Below, in pieces: positions 35,014 to 43,249 of a stretch of 64,000 nt of DNA; position 1 is the first letter of the stretch; each line of letters starts with the position of its first letter. The DNA is from Sphingomonas sp. (lineage in GTDB: Bacteria > Pseudomonadota > Alphaproteobacteria > Sphingomonadales > Sphingomonadaceae). The stretch is taken from positions 310,001-374,000 of the forward strand of contig NZ_JAIERS010000005.1 of the NCBI RefSeq assembly GCF_019746665.1. Reading direction: 5' to 3'. The notes under the pieces were generated by a model, which saw only the letters and a program-made list of their open reading frames with translations, made no database searches and was not told the origin of the DNA. Position numbers and translations under genes: made by a program.

Positions 35014-35679
35014 CTAGACCATCACCCGCAGCCATTCGGCGCCATCGGCGCGGGCGGTCCGCAGCGCGTTGGCGGGAGCGTCGGGGTCTTCATAGCCGAT
35101 TGCCATCCCGCAAAAGAGCATCCGCCCGGCCGGCATCCCCAGGAAGCCGCCCACCGTTTCTGGGTACAGCGCCCAGCATTCCTGCGCGCAGGTGGCGAGC
35201 CCGGCTTCGAGCGCGAGCAGCATGAAGCTCTGGAGATACATGCCGAGATCGCTCCACTGCGGCGGCCCCATCGTCCGTTCGACCGAGCAGAATAGCGCCG
35301 CCGGCGCGCCGAAGAAGGCGAAGTTGCGGCGAAACTCCGCCGCCCGGGCGTCGCGGTCGCCGCGCCCGATGCCGAGCGCCGCGTACAGCGCGGCCCCGAC
35401 CTCGAACCGCCGCGCCTTGTGGGGCTCGCCCAGCTCGCGCGGGTAGATGTCATAGGCCGCCGCCTCCAGCGCGCCGCTCGCCAGCCGCTCGGCCATCAGC
35501 GCCTTCAGCCGGTCGAGCGGCGCGCCGGTCAGCAGGTCGATATGCCAGGGCTGGAGATTGCCGCCCGAGGGCGCCCGCGCGGCGGCGCGCGCCAGCCGGT
35601 CGAGCAGCGCCGGATCGACCGGCCGATCGAGAAAGCCCCGCACCGATCGCCGCGCCGCCACCGCTTCCGAAACGCGCAT
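35014..35679 (-). CDS. Nitroreductase family protein
   Basis: 221 residues from ATG 35679 (GGAGGGACGG upstream). FMN-dependent nitroreductase fold: EAVAARRSVRGFLDRPVD, ARAAARAPSGGNLQPWHI, and a C-terminal GMAIGYEDPDAPAN. Cytoplasmic NAD(P)H-dependent reduction of nitro or quinone compounds is likely. It is divergent from the thiolase gene across about 100 nt. Specific substrate unknown. Confidence 0.92.
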   Translation of the reverse strand: MRVSEAVAARRSVRGFLDRPVDPALLDRLARAAARAPSGGNLQPWHIDLLTGAPLDRLKALMAERLASGALEAAAYDIYPRELGEPHKARRFEVGAALYAALGIGRGDRDARAAEFRRNFAFFGAPAALFCSVERTMGPPQWSDLGMYLQSFMLLALEAGLATCAQECWALYPETVGGFLGMPAGRMLFCGMAIGYEDPDAPANALRTARADGAEWLRVMV

Positions 35680-35776
35680 CCGTCCCTCCTTTTCGAGCCC
35701 CCGGTATGGCGCGAGCCTTGCCGATCGCGGCGCTTTGGGCAATGGTGCGCGCCAATCAGCTTAAGGAGAGGATGCG

Positions 35777-36949
35777 ATGGCGGAAGCCTATATCGTGGAC
35801 GCGGTACGCACCGCGGGCGGCAAGCGCGGCGGCAAGCTGGCGGGCTGGCACCCGGTCGACATGGCGGCCGCCGTGCTCGATGCGCTGGTCGAGCGCACCG
35901 GCGTCGAGGGCGGCGCGATCGACGATGTGATCATGGGCTGCGTGATGCAGGGCGGCCAGCAGGCGGGGCAGGTGGGGCGCAACGCGGTGCTCGCCGCGCG
36001 CAACCTGCCCGATTCGGTGCCGGCGGTGACGATCGACCGCCAATGCGGCTCCTCGCAGCAATCGATGCAGTTCGCGGCGCAAGCGGTGATGTCCGGCACG
36101 CAGGACATGGTGATCGCCGCCGGCGTCGAGAGCATGACGCGGGTGCCCATGGGCACCACCGCCACGCTCTTCATGAAGGAAGGGCTCGGCCATTATAAGT
36201 CGCCGCGGCTGGAGGAGAAATATCCCGGCATCATGTTCAGCCAGTTCATGGGCGCGGAGATGATGGCCAAGAAGCACGGCTTCACCCGCGATCAGCTCGA
36301 TGCCTTCGCGCTCGAAAGCCATCGCCGCGCCGCCGCCGCGACCCAGGCGGGCGCGTTCAACGACGAGATCATCGTGCTCGACATCGACACGCCCGAGGGG
36401 CCGGAGCGGCACCATGTCGACGAGGGTATCCGCTTCGACGCGACGCCCGAGGGCATCGGCTCGGTGAAACTGCTCCAGGAAGGCGGCACGATCAGCGCCG
36501 CGAGCGCGAGCCAGATCTGCGACGGCGCCTCCGCCGCGCTGATCGTGAGCGAGGAGGCGCTGAAGCGCTACAACCTCACCCCGCGCGCGCGGATCGTGAA
36601 CCTGACGGTGACCGGCGGCGATCCGGTGATCATGCTCGAGGAACCGCTGTTCGCGACCGACAAGGCGCTGGCGCGCGCCGGGCTGAAGATCGACGATATC
36701 GACCTCTATGAGGTGAACGAGGCGTTCGCCCCGGTGCCGATGGCGTGGATGAAGCATCACGGCGCCGATCACGCGCGGCTGAACGTGAATGGCGGCGCGA
36801 TCGCGCTCGGGCATCCCTTGGGTGCGTCGGGCACCAAGCTGATGGCGACCTTGCTCCACGCGCTCCACGCGCGCGGCGGGCGCTATGGCCTGCAGACGAT
36901 GTGCGAGGGCGGCGGCGTCGCCAATGTGACGATCATCGAACGGGTGTGA
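35777..36949 (+). CDS. Thiolase (acetyl-CoA acetyltransferase family)
   Basis: 390 residues. Nucleophile Cys90 in [11 protein letters not shown], His346 in [14 protein letters not shown], and the second Cys376 in [14 protein letters not shown] complete the thiolase site. It either cleaves 3-ketoacyl-CoA in beta-oxidation or condenses acetyl-CoA; the family cannot be split from sequence alone. The downstream SDR, thioesterase, hydratase and ligase genes favour a degradative role. GGAGAGG lies 4 nt before ATG 35777. Confidence 0.93.
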   Translation: MAEAYIVDAVRTAGGKRGGKLAGWHPVDMAAAVLDALVERTGVEGGAIDDVIMGCVMQGGQQAGQVGRNAVLAARNLPDSVPAVTIDRQCGSSQQSMQFAAQAVMSGTQDMVIAAGVESMTRVPMGTTATLFMKEGLGHYKSPRLEEKYPGIMFSQFMGAEMMAKKHGFTRDQLDAFALESHRRAAAATQAGAFNDEIIVLDIDTPEGPERHHVDEGIRFDATPEGIGSVKLLQEGGTISAASASQICDGASAALIVSEEALKRYNLTPRARIVNLTVTGGDPVIMLEEPLFATDKALARAGLKIDDIDLYEVNEAFAPVPMAWMKHHGADHARLNVNGGAIALGHPLGASGTKLMATLLHALHARGGRYGLQTMCEGGGVANVTIIERV

Positions 36950-36980
36950 GGCGGGACGGCGTAGGGCAGAAGAAGTATTG

Positions 36981-37187
36981 GGTTCACGCGGAGGCGCGAA
37001 GGCGCGGAGTAGAAGAGGTACAGGAGCGGCATCGCCACCATCCGCGCTAAGCGCTTTCAAGCCTGTAATGAAAGCGCCTACGGCGCAGATTATGGGCGTG
37101 GTGCCACCGCTCTTGCTTTGCGTCTTCGTGTCTTTGTGTGAGAAAACACTTTCTTCCTCTCCGCGCCTCCGCGTCTCCGCGTGAACC
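36981..37187. repeat. Inverted 29-nt repeat pair between thiolase and SDR genes
   Basis: GGTTCACGCGGAGGCGCGAA(GGCGCGGAG) at 36981-37009 and its near-exact reverse complement at 37159-37187 enclose 149 nt with no convincing gene. The interior includes a small inverted repeat (GCGCTTTCA...TGAAAGCGC) and a degenerate CTTCGTGTCTTTGTGTGAGA segment. A third repeat family, unlike the CCCTC and GTCA types. Confidence 0.8.
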
Positions 37188-37218
37188 AAAAAAACATCAG
37201 CCAAAGGAAACCGAACCA

Positions 37219-38001
37219 ATGAAACTCGACTCAACCATCGCCGCGGTCGTCACCGGCGGCGCCTCCGGCCTTGGCGAAGCGACCGCGCGGACGCTTGCCG
37301 CCAAGGGCGTGAAGGTCGCGATCTTCGATCTGCAGGCGGAAAAAGGCGAGAAGGTCGCGGCCGAGATCGGCGGCGTGTTCTGCGAAGTGAATGTGACGAG
37401 CGACGAGTCGGTTGACGCCGGCTTCGCCAAGGCCCGCGCCGCGCATGGGCAGGAGCGTATCCTAGTCGCCTGCGCCGGCACCGGCAATGCGGTGAAGACC
37501 GCGAGCCGCTCCAAGGAAGATGGCAGCATCAAGCATTTCCCGCTCGAGGCGTTCAACTGGCTGATCCAGATCAACCTGGTGGGCACCTTCCGCTGCGTGG
37601 CCAAGTCCGCCGCCGGAATGCTGAGCCTCGATCCCATGGAAGATGGCGAGCGCGGCGCGATCGTGATGACCGCGAGCGTCGCCGCCGAGGATGGCCAGAT
37701 CGGCCAGGCGGCCTATTCGGCGTCGAAGGGCGGGGTCGTCGGCATGACGCTCCCCATCGCGCGCGATCTGATGAGCGAGGGCGTGCGGGTGAACACGATC
37801 CTGCCCGGCATCTTCAACACCCCGCTGATGAACGCCGCGCCCCCGGCGGTGAAGGAAGCGCTTGCCGCCTCGGTGCCTTTCCCCAAGCGGCTCGGCCTGC
37901 CGGCGGAATATGCGCATCTCGCGCTGACGATGATCGAGAACAGCTATTTCAACGGCGAGGATGTCCGCCTGGACGGCGCGATCCGCATGGCGCCGCGCTG
38001 A
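37219..38001 (+). CDS. Short-chain dehydrogenase/reductase (3-hydroxyacyl-CoA dehydrogenase type 2-like)
   Basis: 260 residues from ATG 37219 (AAAGGAAA upstream; the longer frame runs into the repeat). Cofactor site TGGASGLGEAT, NAG replaced by CAGTGNA, and the catalytic Y-x3-K in AYSASKGGV after ASVAAEDGQ. The length and sequence resemble HSD17B10-type enzymes that oxidise 3-hydroxyacyl-CoA with NAD. Next to the thiolase this suggests a beta-oxidation-like pathway. Confidence 0.9.
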   Translation: MKLDSTIAAVVTGGASGLGEATARTLAAKGVKVAIFDLQAEKGEKVAAEIGGVFCEVNVTSDESVDAGFAKARAAHGQERILVACAGTGNAVKTASRSKEDGSIKHFPLEAFNWLIQINLVGTFRCVAKSAAGMLSLDPMEDGERGAIVMTASVAAEDGQIGQAAYSASKGGVVGMTLPIARDLMSEGVRVNTILPGIFNTPLMNAAPPAVKEALAASVPFPKRLGLPAEYAHLALTMIENSYFNGEDVRLDGAIRMAPR

Positions 38002-38061
38002 TCGCAGGCGGGGCGGGGAGCGCCGTGCTGCCCGCCCGTCCCCCTAGCCGTGGAGCTGTTC

Positions 38062-38571
38062 ATGACTTTCGCGCTTTATGATTTTGTCGATCTCTACCGC
38101 CGCCAGCTCGACACGCTGGCGCATCTGGTTGAAAAGGCCGCCGCCACCGCCGCCGAGCGCGGCATCGGCGAGACCGAAGTACTCGGCTGGCGGTTGGCCG
38201 AGGATATGCACCCGCTGTCCTTCCAGTTCGCGGTCGCGACCAGCTTCGCGCAAGGCTGGCCGGCGCGCGTCGCCGGGCAGACGCCGCCTGAAAGCATCAG
38301 CGCCGAGCTCGATCTCGCCGGCTACCGCGCCGCGATCGGCAGCGCCAAGGATCGGCTCGCCGCGCTCACGCCCGAACAGTTCGCGGGGCGGGACGATGCG
38401 CCGATCACCTTCAAGATCGGCGACTTCATGGAGCCGACGCTCCCCGCCGCGCGCTGGCTGGCGAATTTCGCGACGACCAACCTCTATTTCCACGTCTCGA
38501 TGGCCTATGCGATTTTACGCGCGCACGGCGTGGCGCTCGGCAAGCGCGACATGTTCACATCCGGGCTGTAG
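38062..38571 (+). CDS. DUF1993 family protein
   Basis: 169 residues from ATG 38062 (GGAG 8 nt upstream; a GTG at 38050 is the alternative). Matches the DUF1993 family: LYRRQLDTLAHLVEKA near the start, then LAEDMHPLSFQFAVA and a C-terminal NLYFHVSMAYAILRAHGVALGKRDM. The fold is DinB-like four-helix; function is unknown. It lies 2 nt before the thioesterase gene. Confidence 0.85.
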   Translation: MTFALYDFVDLYRRQLDTLAHLVEKAAATAAERGIGETEVLGWRLAEDMHPLSFQFAVATSFAQGWPARVAGQTPPESISAELDLAGYRAAIGSAKDRLAALTPEQFAGRDDAPITFKIGDFMEPTLPAARWLANFATTNLYFHVSMAYAILRAHGVALGKRDMFTSGL

Positions 38572-38573
38572 GC

Positions 38574-39008
38574 GTGGCACGCCCCCCGGCGTGGCGCCTG
38601 GAGCCGGGCGCCTATCCGCATCATGAGGCGATCCAGACGCGGTTTCAGGATCTGGACGTGCTGGGCCATATCAACAATGTGGCCTTCGCCGCGCTGTTCG
38701 AAAGCGGGCGGGTGCGGTTCAATCAGGCGGCGGGGCTCGCGCGCTGGCCGGGGCATCGCTGGCTGGTCGCGCAAGTGGTGATCAACTACCTCGCCGAGGG
38801 CAATTTCCCGCAGGACGTGACGATTTCGAGCGGGATCGGCACGGTCGGCACGCGCAGCTGGCAGATTCTGTCGGCGGCGTTCCAGGGCGGTGTGTGCATC
38901 GGCACCTGTGACGTGGTGCTGGTACTGAGCGCGGCCGACGGGGCGAGCGCTATTCCCGAGGCGTTTCGCGCCGCGCTGGAAGGCTGGCGGGTGCGCGAGG
39001 GGGACTGA
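38574..39008 (+). CDS. Acyl-CoA thioesterase, 4HBT (hotdog) family
   Basis: 144 residues starting GTG 38574, two bases after the DUF1993 stop. The hotdog signature QTRFQDLDVLGHINNVAF carries the catalytic Asp of 4-hydroxybenzoyl-CoA thioesterase relatives. It hydrolyses acyl-CoA to the free acid in the cytoplasm. Probably cotranscribed with the SDR and DUF1993 genes. Confidence 0.88.
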   Translation: MARPPAWRLEPGAYPHHEAIQTRFQDLDVLGHINNVAFAALFESGRVRFNQAAGLARWPGHRWLVAQVVINYLAEGNFPQDVTISSGIGTVGTRSWQILSAAFQGGVCIGTCDVVLVLSAADGASAIPEAFRAALEGWRVREGD

Positions 39009-39064
39009 GTCCTTTTCCGCGCCGGTTTTCGTCTTTCAACGGCTTGCGCTTACCCCCAATACCC

Positions 39065-39164
39065 CTTCCCCGGCGAAGGCCGGGGCCCAGTCGCGCTGCC
39101 GCCCGGATTGCAGGGCCTCACGAGCAGCGGGCGTGATGCTGGGCCCCGGCCTGCGCCGGGGAAG
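39065..39164. repeat. Inverted palindrome pair (same family as 15641-15740)
   Basis: Arms 39065-39090 and 39139-39164 (CTTCCCCGGCGAAGGCCGGG plus GCCCAG, and reverse complement) enclose 48 nt of different sequence. Overall length, 100 nt, equals that of the copy near argS, which implies an element of fixed size. Confidence 0.9.
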
Positions 39165-39190
39165 GGAGAGGTGGGTAAAGTCTGCGCCCC

Positions 39191-39976
39191 TCAGTCCTGA
39201 AACACCGGCGTGCGTTTCTCCATGTTCGCGCGCACCGCCTCGATCTGGTTGGGCTGGCGGATCACCTTCAGCTGCAGCTCGCTCTCGGCGACCAGAATCT
39301 CGGCATCGCTCGCGTCGGGCACCTGGTTGTAGAGCGCCTTGGCCGCCCGCGTCGCCTCCGGATTGCGCGCGGCGATCGCCCGCGCCAGCTCGTGCGCCGC
39401 GTCGAGCGGGTGATCGTGGACATGGCTGACGAAGCCCAGCCGCGCGGCCTCATCGGCATCGAACTCGCGCGCGGTATAGGTCAGCTCGCGGAGGATATCG
39501 TCGCGCACCAACGTGCGCCACAGGGTCGGGCCGGCCATGTCGGGGATCAGCCCCCAATGCGCCTCGCGGATGGCGAAGCGGGTGCCCGGCGCGGCGATGC
39601 GAACATCCGCGCCCGACATGATCTGAAACCCGCCCCCGAACGCGACGCCGTGGACGGCGGCGATCACCGGCACCGGCAGCGTCCGCCAGCCCCAGGCGAC
39701 CTGCTGCACCAGATTGGCGCCATTACCATAGGGGCGGTGATGCAGGTCCATCCCCGAGCCGCCCGTCGCCATGCTCGCCATGTCGAGCCCCGCGCAAAAG
39801 GCGCGGCCCTCGCCCGCCAGCACGACGCAGCGCACGCCCGCCATCGCCTGCACCTGCGCGATGGCGGCGACGATCGCTTCGAACATCGCGGGATCGAGCG
39901 CGTTCATCTTTTCGGGCCGGGACAGCCGGACCTCGGCGACATGATCGGCGAGCGTGACGCGGACGCGGTCTTCCAT
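39191..39976 (-). CDS. Enoyl-CoA hydratase/isomerase family protein
   Basis: 261 residues from ATG 39976 (AAGGAA upstream). Crotonase fold: LSRPEKMNALDPAMFEAI, oxyanion-hole segments GRAFCAGLDMA and AAVHGVAFGGGFQIMSGADVRIA. In place of the hydratase Glu pair it has REAHWGLIPDMAGPTLW, an isomerase/crotonase-like subgroup. A leftward pair with the acyl-CoA ligase gene, which is transcribed before it. Confidence 0.9.
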   Translation of the reverse strand: MEDRVRVTLADHVAEVRLSRPEKMNALDPAMFEAIVAAIAQVQAMAGVRCVVLAGEGRAFCAGLDMASMATGGSGMDLHHRPYGNGANLVQQVAWGWRTLPVPVIAAVHGVAFGGGFQIMSGADVRIAAPGTRFAIREAHWGLIPDMAGPTLWRTLVRDDILRELTYTAREFDADEAARLGFVSHVHDHPLDAAHELARAIAARNPEATRAAKALYNQVPDASDAEILVAESELQLKVIRQPNQIEAVRANMEKRTPVFQD

Positions 39977-40072
39977 CGGTGGTTCCTTCAATTGGGTACG
40001 CTCTGTTGTGTCGGAGGCGGCGGCGCGGTGCAACGGGGTCTCCGCCGCCAGCCGTGCCCCGCCGGCGCGGGT

Positions 40073-41611
40073 TCAAACGATCCGGCTTTCCTTGCCCCAA
40101 TAGCGATCGCGCAGCAGCCGCTTGTAGAGCTTGCCGGTGGGTGCGCGGGGCAGGGCGTCGGTGAAATCGAACTGACGCGGGGTCTTCACCCCGGAAAGTT
40201 CTGCGCGGCACCAGCGGGCGAGTTCCTCGGCGAGGGCGGGGCCGGCCTCGGCCATGTCGAGCGGCTGCACCACCGCGACCACCCGCTCGCCCATATCGGG
40301 GCAGGGCGCGCCGATCACCGCGACATCGGCGACCTTGGGATGGGTGACGAGCCGGTTCTCGATCTCCTGCGGATAGATGTTCACCCCGCCCGAGATGATC
40401 ATGAAGCTCTTGCGATCGGTGAGGTAGAGATAGCCTTCCTCGTCCAGCCGGCCGATATCGCCGAGCGTCGTCCAGCCCTTGGGGTGGCGGGCCTCGGCGG
40501 TCTTGGCGGGGTCGTTGTGATATTCGAACACGCCGCCACCCTCGAAATAGACGAGGCCCTCGGTCCCCGGCGGCACCTCCTCGCCCGCATCGTCGCAGAT
40601 GTGGAGCACGCCGTAAGCCGCTTTGCCGACCGAGCCGGGATGGGCGAGCCACTGGGCGGAATCGATCGTCGTCAAGCCATTGCCCTCGGAGCCGGCATAA
40701 TATTCGTACAGCACCGGCCCCCACCAATCGATCATCGCGCGCTTCACCGGCACCGGGCAGGGCGCGGCGGCATGGATCGCGGTGCGCAGGGACGACAGGT
40801 CATAGGCGGTCCGCACCGCCTCCGGCAGCTTGAGCAGGCGGACGAAATGGGTCGGCACCCATTGGCTGTCGGTGACGCCGTAGCGCGCGATCGCGGCGAG
40901 CGCGGCCTCGGGCTCGAAATGCCGCATCATCACCACCGTGCCGCCAAGGCGCTGCACCGTCATCGACCAGCGCAGCGGCGCGGCGTGATAGAGCGGGGCG
41001 GGGGAGAGATAGATGCTCTCGCCCGACAGTTTGTAGAGCGCCTGGGCGAGCATCATCAGCACATTGGGCGCGGCGAGTTCGGCGACTTCGGGGAGCGCGA
41101 CGCGCACCCCCTTGGGCCGCCCGGTGGTGCCCGAGCTGTAGAGCATGTCGATGCCGGCGCGTTCATCGGCGATCGGGGTGGCGGGGAGCGGCGCGGTCGC
41201 CGCCTCCCACCCGCTCCAGCCGGGCAATTCGCCGTCGAGCAGATAGCGCTGAACGCCCGGCAGAAGCCCGGGCAGCGCCGCCGCCACCTCCCCGAGCGCG
41301 GCCGAGGCGACCAGCAGCTTCGCGCCCGAATCGTTCACGATGTAAGCGACCTCGGGGGCGGTGAGCTTCGCCGGCACGCAGACATAGATCAGCCCGGCAC
41401 GCTGCGCCCCCCACACCAGCTCGTAAAATTCGGCGCGGTTGTCGCAGAAGATCGCGACGGTATCGCCGATCGCCAGCCCCGCCGCGCGGAACAGGTGCGC
41501 GGCGCGGTTGGAGCGCGCCTCCAGCTCGGCATAGCTCCAGCTTTCGCCGGTTTCGGCGACGATGAGCGCGGCCTTGTCGGGCGTACGCTGTGCGTGGACG
41601 CTGGGGTGCAT
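40073..41611 (-). CDS. AMP-forming acyl-CoA synthetase
   Basis: 512 residues. The adenylation motif MLYSSGTTGRPKGV, the ADP-style YYAGSEGNGLT, TLGDIGRLDEEGYLYLTDR and the C-terminal lysine in PRAPTGKLYKRLL define an ANL-family ligase. It activates a carboxylic acid to acyl-CoA via acyl-AMP. Located upstream of the hydratase gene with a 96-nt gap, it likely feeds the local beta-oxidation-like genes. Substrate chain length unknown. Confidence 0.92.
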   Translation of the reverse strand: MHPSVHAQRTPDKAALIVAETGESWSYAELEARSNRAAHLFRAAGLAIGDTVAIFCDNRAEFYELVWGAQRAGLIYVCVPAKLTAPEVAYIVNDSGAKLLVASAALGEVAAALPGLLPGVQRYLLDGELPGWSGWEAATAPLPATPIADERAGIDMLYSSGTTGRPKGVRVALPEVAELAAPNVLMMLAQALYKLSGESIYLSPAPLYHAAPLRWSMTVQRLGGTVVMMRHFEPEAALAAIARYGVTDSQWVPTHFVRLLKLPEAVRTAYDLSSLRTAIHAAAPCPVPVKRAMIDWWGPVLYEYYAGSEGNGLTTIDSAQWLAHPGSVGKAAYGVLHICDDAGEEVPPGTEGLVYFEGGGVFEYHNDPAKTAEARHPKGWTTLGDIGRLDEEGYLYLTDRKSFMIISGGVNIYPQEIENRLVTHPKVADVAVIGAPCPDMGERVVAVVQPLDMAEAGPALAEELARWCRAELSGVKTPRQFDFTDALPRAPTGKLYKRLLRDRYWGKESRIV

Positions 41612-41637
41612 CCTTCCTCTCCCCTTTTCGGGAAAGG

Positions 41638-42282
41638 CTAGCCGCTCGCGCGCACCGGTTCAATCTCGGCGGCGAGGCTATAGCCGCGGCCCTTGGTGGT
41701 GCGCACCAGCGGCACCGCGAAGCCGCGATCGAGCTTCGCGCGCAACCGGCTGACATGGACTTCGAGCACGTTGGTGCCCGGATCGAAGGTCAATCCGCAC
41801 ACCCGTTCGAGCAGTTGCTGGCGCGACACCGCGACCCCGGGGCAGCGTGCGAGTTCGGTCAGCAGGCGATACTCACGCGGCAGCAGCTCGATGGGATGCC
41901 CGGCGCGCCACACCCGGCGCTCGACCGGATCGATCACCAATTCGCCGATCGTCTGGCGGGGCTGGCGGTGGCGCTCGACCAGGGCCGCAAGCTGCGCGGC
42001 GATCAGCGCGTCGCTTTGCTCGGCGCCGAACACCGCGTCGGCGCCCGCGTCGAGCGCGGCGATCTGGTCATGCTCGTCGCCCGCGATCAGCAGCGCGCGC
42101 GGCGGGCCGGCGCCGAGTGCGGCGAGCACGGCATCGGGATCGTTTCCGGGCGCGACCCAGCCAAGCCTGGCGCCGTCGCCGACGCTTGGCTCGTCGCCAG
42201 CCACCAACCCGCGCGCGGCGAGCGCCGCTGCGAGCTTGGGTCGATGAGGCACGGCCAGGAACATCGCGATCATGGTTAACAT
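41638..42282 (-). CDS. OmpR/PhoB-type winged-helix protein with degenerate receiver
   Basis: 214 residues. The C-terminal 95 residues are a complete OmpR winged helix (GELVIDPVERRVWRAGHPIELLPREYRLLTELA, then VLEVHVSRLRAKL and TTKGRGYSL). The N-terminal 115 residues keep a receiver-like rhythm and the ALDAGADAVF helix, but the acidic pocket and phospho-acceptor Asp strand are not recognisable ([15 protein letters not shown]...GWVAPGN). It probably acts without phosphorylation. A direct repeat of CATGGTTAAC at the start could be an autoregulatory site. Start could also be ATG 42264. Confidence 0.82.
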   Translation of the reverse strand: MLTMIAMFLAVPHRPKLAAALAARGLVAGDEPSVGDGARLGWVAPGNDPDAVLAALGAGPPRALLIAGDEHDQIAALDAGADAVFGAEQSDALIAAQLAALVERHRQPRQTIGELVIDPVERRVWRAGHPIELLPREYRLLTELARCPGVAVSRQQLLERVCGLTFDPGTNVLEVHVSRLRAKLDRGFAVPLVRTTKGRGYSLAAEIEPVRASG

Positions 42283-42293
42283 CCATGGTTAAC
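42271..42293. promoter_or_regulatory. Tandem CATGGTTAAC repeat over the regulator start
   Basis: CATGGTTAAC occurs at 42271-42280 and 42284-42293 (13-nt period), covering the translation start of the winged-helix protein. OmpR-type proteins bind tandem direct repeats, so it may be an operator. Confidence 0.35.
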
Positions 42294-42379
42294 GTCGCCC
42301 CTGGTCTAAGCGGCACCCGGTCGATACGCAGCCGCAACTAGCTCCAAAACGGAGATTATCGGACGAGCGCCACTGGTCG

Positions 42380-43249
42380 TCAGTCGCCGCCCAGCGCCGC
42401 CAGCCGGGCGCGGGCGGTTTCGCCAAGCGCGGGATCGTCGGCGGCGACTTCCCACCAATATTCGGGCGCTTCCGCCGCCAGGGCGGTGATCGCGGCGTGG
42501 CGCAACCGGGGGCTTGGATGATGGCGCGCGATCCGCGCGGCGACCTCCGCCCCCTCGCCGAACGGCAGCGCGAGCGCGAGCAGCGCCTCGCTCGGCGCCG
42601 CCGTCAAACATTCGGCGATCGTTCCGCGCCCCAGATCGAAGCGATATTGGTCGATCCAGGGCTGGGCGGGATCGAACGCCATCAGGTTGAGCGACACCGA
42701 CAGCGCCGCCGGCGGCAGCTGGCAATGCACGTCGCGCCGCGCGCGGTAGAGCACCAGCGCGCCGGGGTTCAGCCGCCGCCGCCCGATCGCCACCAGCTGG
42801 GCGGGATCGCCGGGCCGCCCGCCCACCGACCAGCCATCATATTCATAATCGTCGCTCTCATAGCCCGGGCCGAAATAGCCATAGCTCAGGAAGCTGAAAT
42901 TATGGTCGTGCGGCAGGCCGTAGAAGAAGCTCGCCGGCCCGGCCGCGCGCGTCACCGCGTCATCGGCGGCGGGCCAGAAACAGGCGCGCAGCAGGAAGCG
43001 GCCGTCGGGCGGGTGGAGCAGCAGCACCTGCGGGCCATAGAGCGGTCGCGCCTCGCCCGTGCGGCGGAGCAGCTCGTCCACCGCCATCGCCGCGAGGAAA
43101 TCGGGGTTGCGCCACAGCCGCGCGAACAGTGGACCGAGGCTCGCCAGGCCGTCCGCGTCGCGGGCGTCGACCGGGCTGTCGGCGAGCGCCGCGACCAGCG
43201 CGTCGAGGCCGATCGGCGCGCCGTCGCCGGGATCAAGCGCTATCGGCAC
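42380..43249 (-). CDS. Unknown protein with cupin-like HxH centre and HEAT-like C terminus
   Basis: 289 residues from GTG 43249, which lies inside the end of the upstream gene (10-nt overlap). The middle contains GLPHDHNFSFLSYGYFGPGYESDDYEYD and, later, LYRARRDVHCQLPP, a His-x-His plus distant His layout reminiscent of cupins. The C-terminal 80 residues are helical pairs (ARIARHHPSPRLRHAAITAL) like HEAT repeats. I do not recognise the family. The overlap suggests it works with the upstream HEAT-type protein. Confidence 0.7.
   Translation of the reverse strand: MPIALDPGDGAPIGLDALVAALADSPVDARDADGLASLGPLFARLWRNPDFLAAMAVDELLRRTGEARPLYGPQVLLLHPPDGRFLLRACFWPAADDAVTRAAGPASFFYGLPHDHNFSFLSYGYFGPGYESDDYEYDGWSVGGRPGDPAQLVAIGRRRLNPGALVLYRARRDVHCQLPPAALSVSLNLMAFDPAQPWIDQYRFDLGRGTIAECLTAAPSEALLALALPFGEGAEVAARIARHHPSPRLRHAAITALAAEAPEYWWEVAADDPALGETARARLAALGGD

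Noticed and set aside
39392..41641. 749-codon plus-strand open frame
   Set aside because: Runs antisense through the enoyl-CoA hydratase and acyl-CoA ligase genes, which have full motifs; composition is His/Arg/Gly-rich as expected for a high-GC antisense frame.
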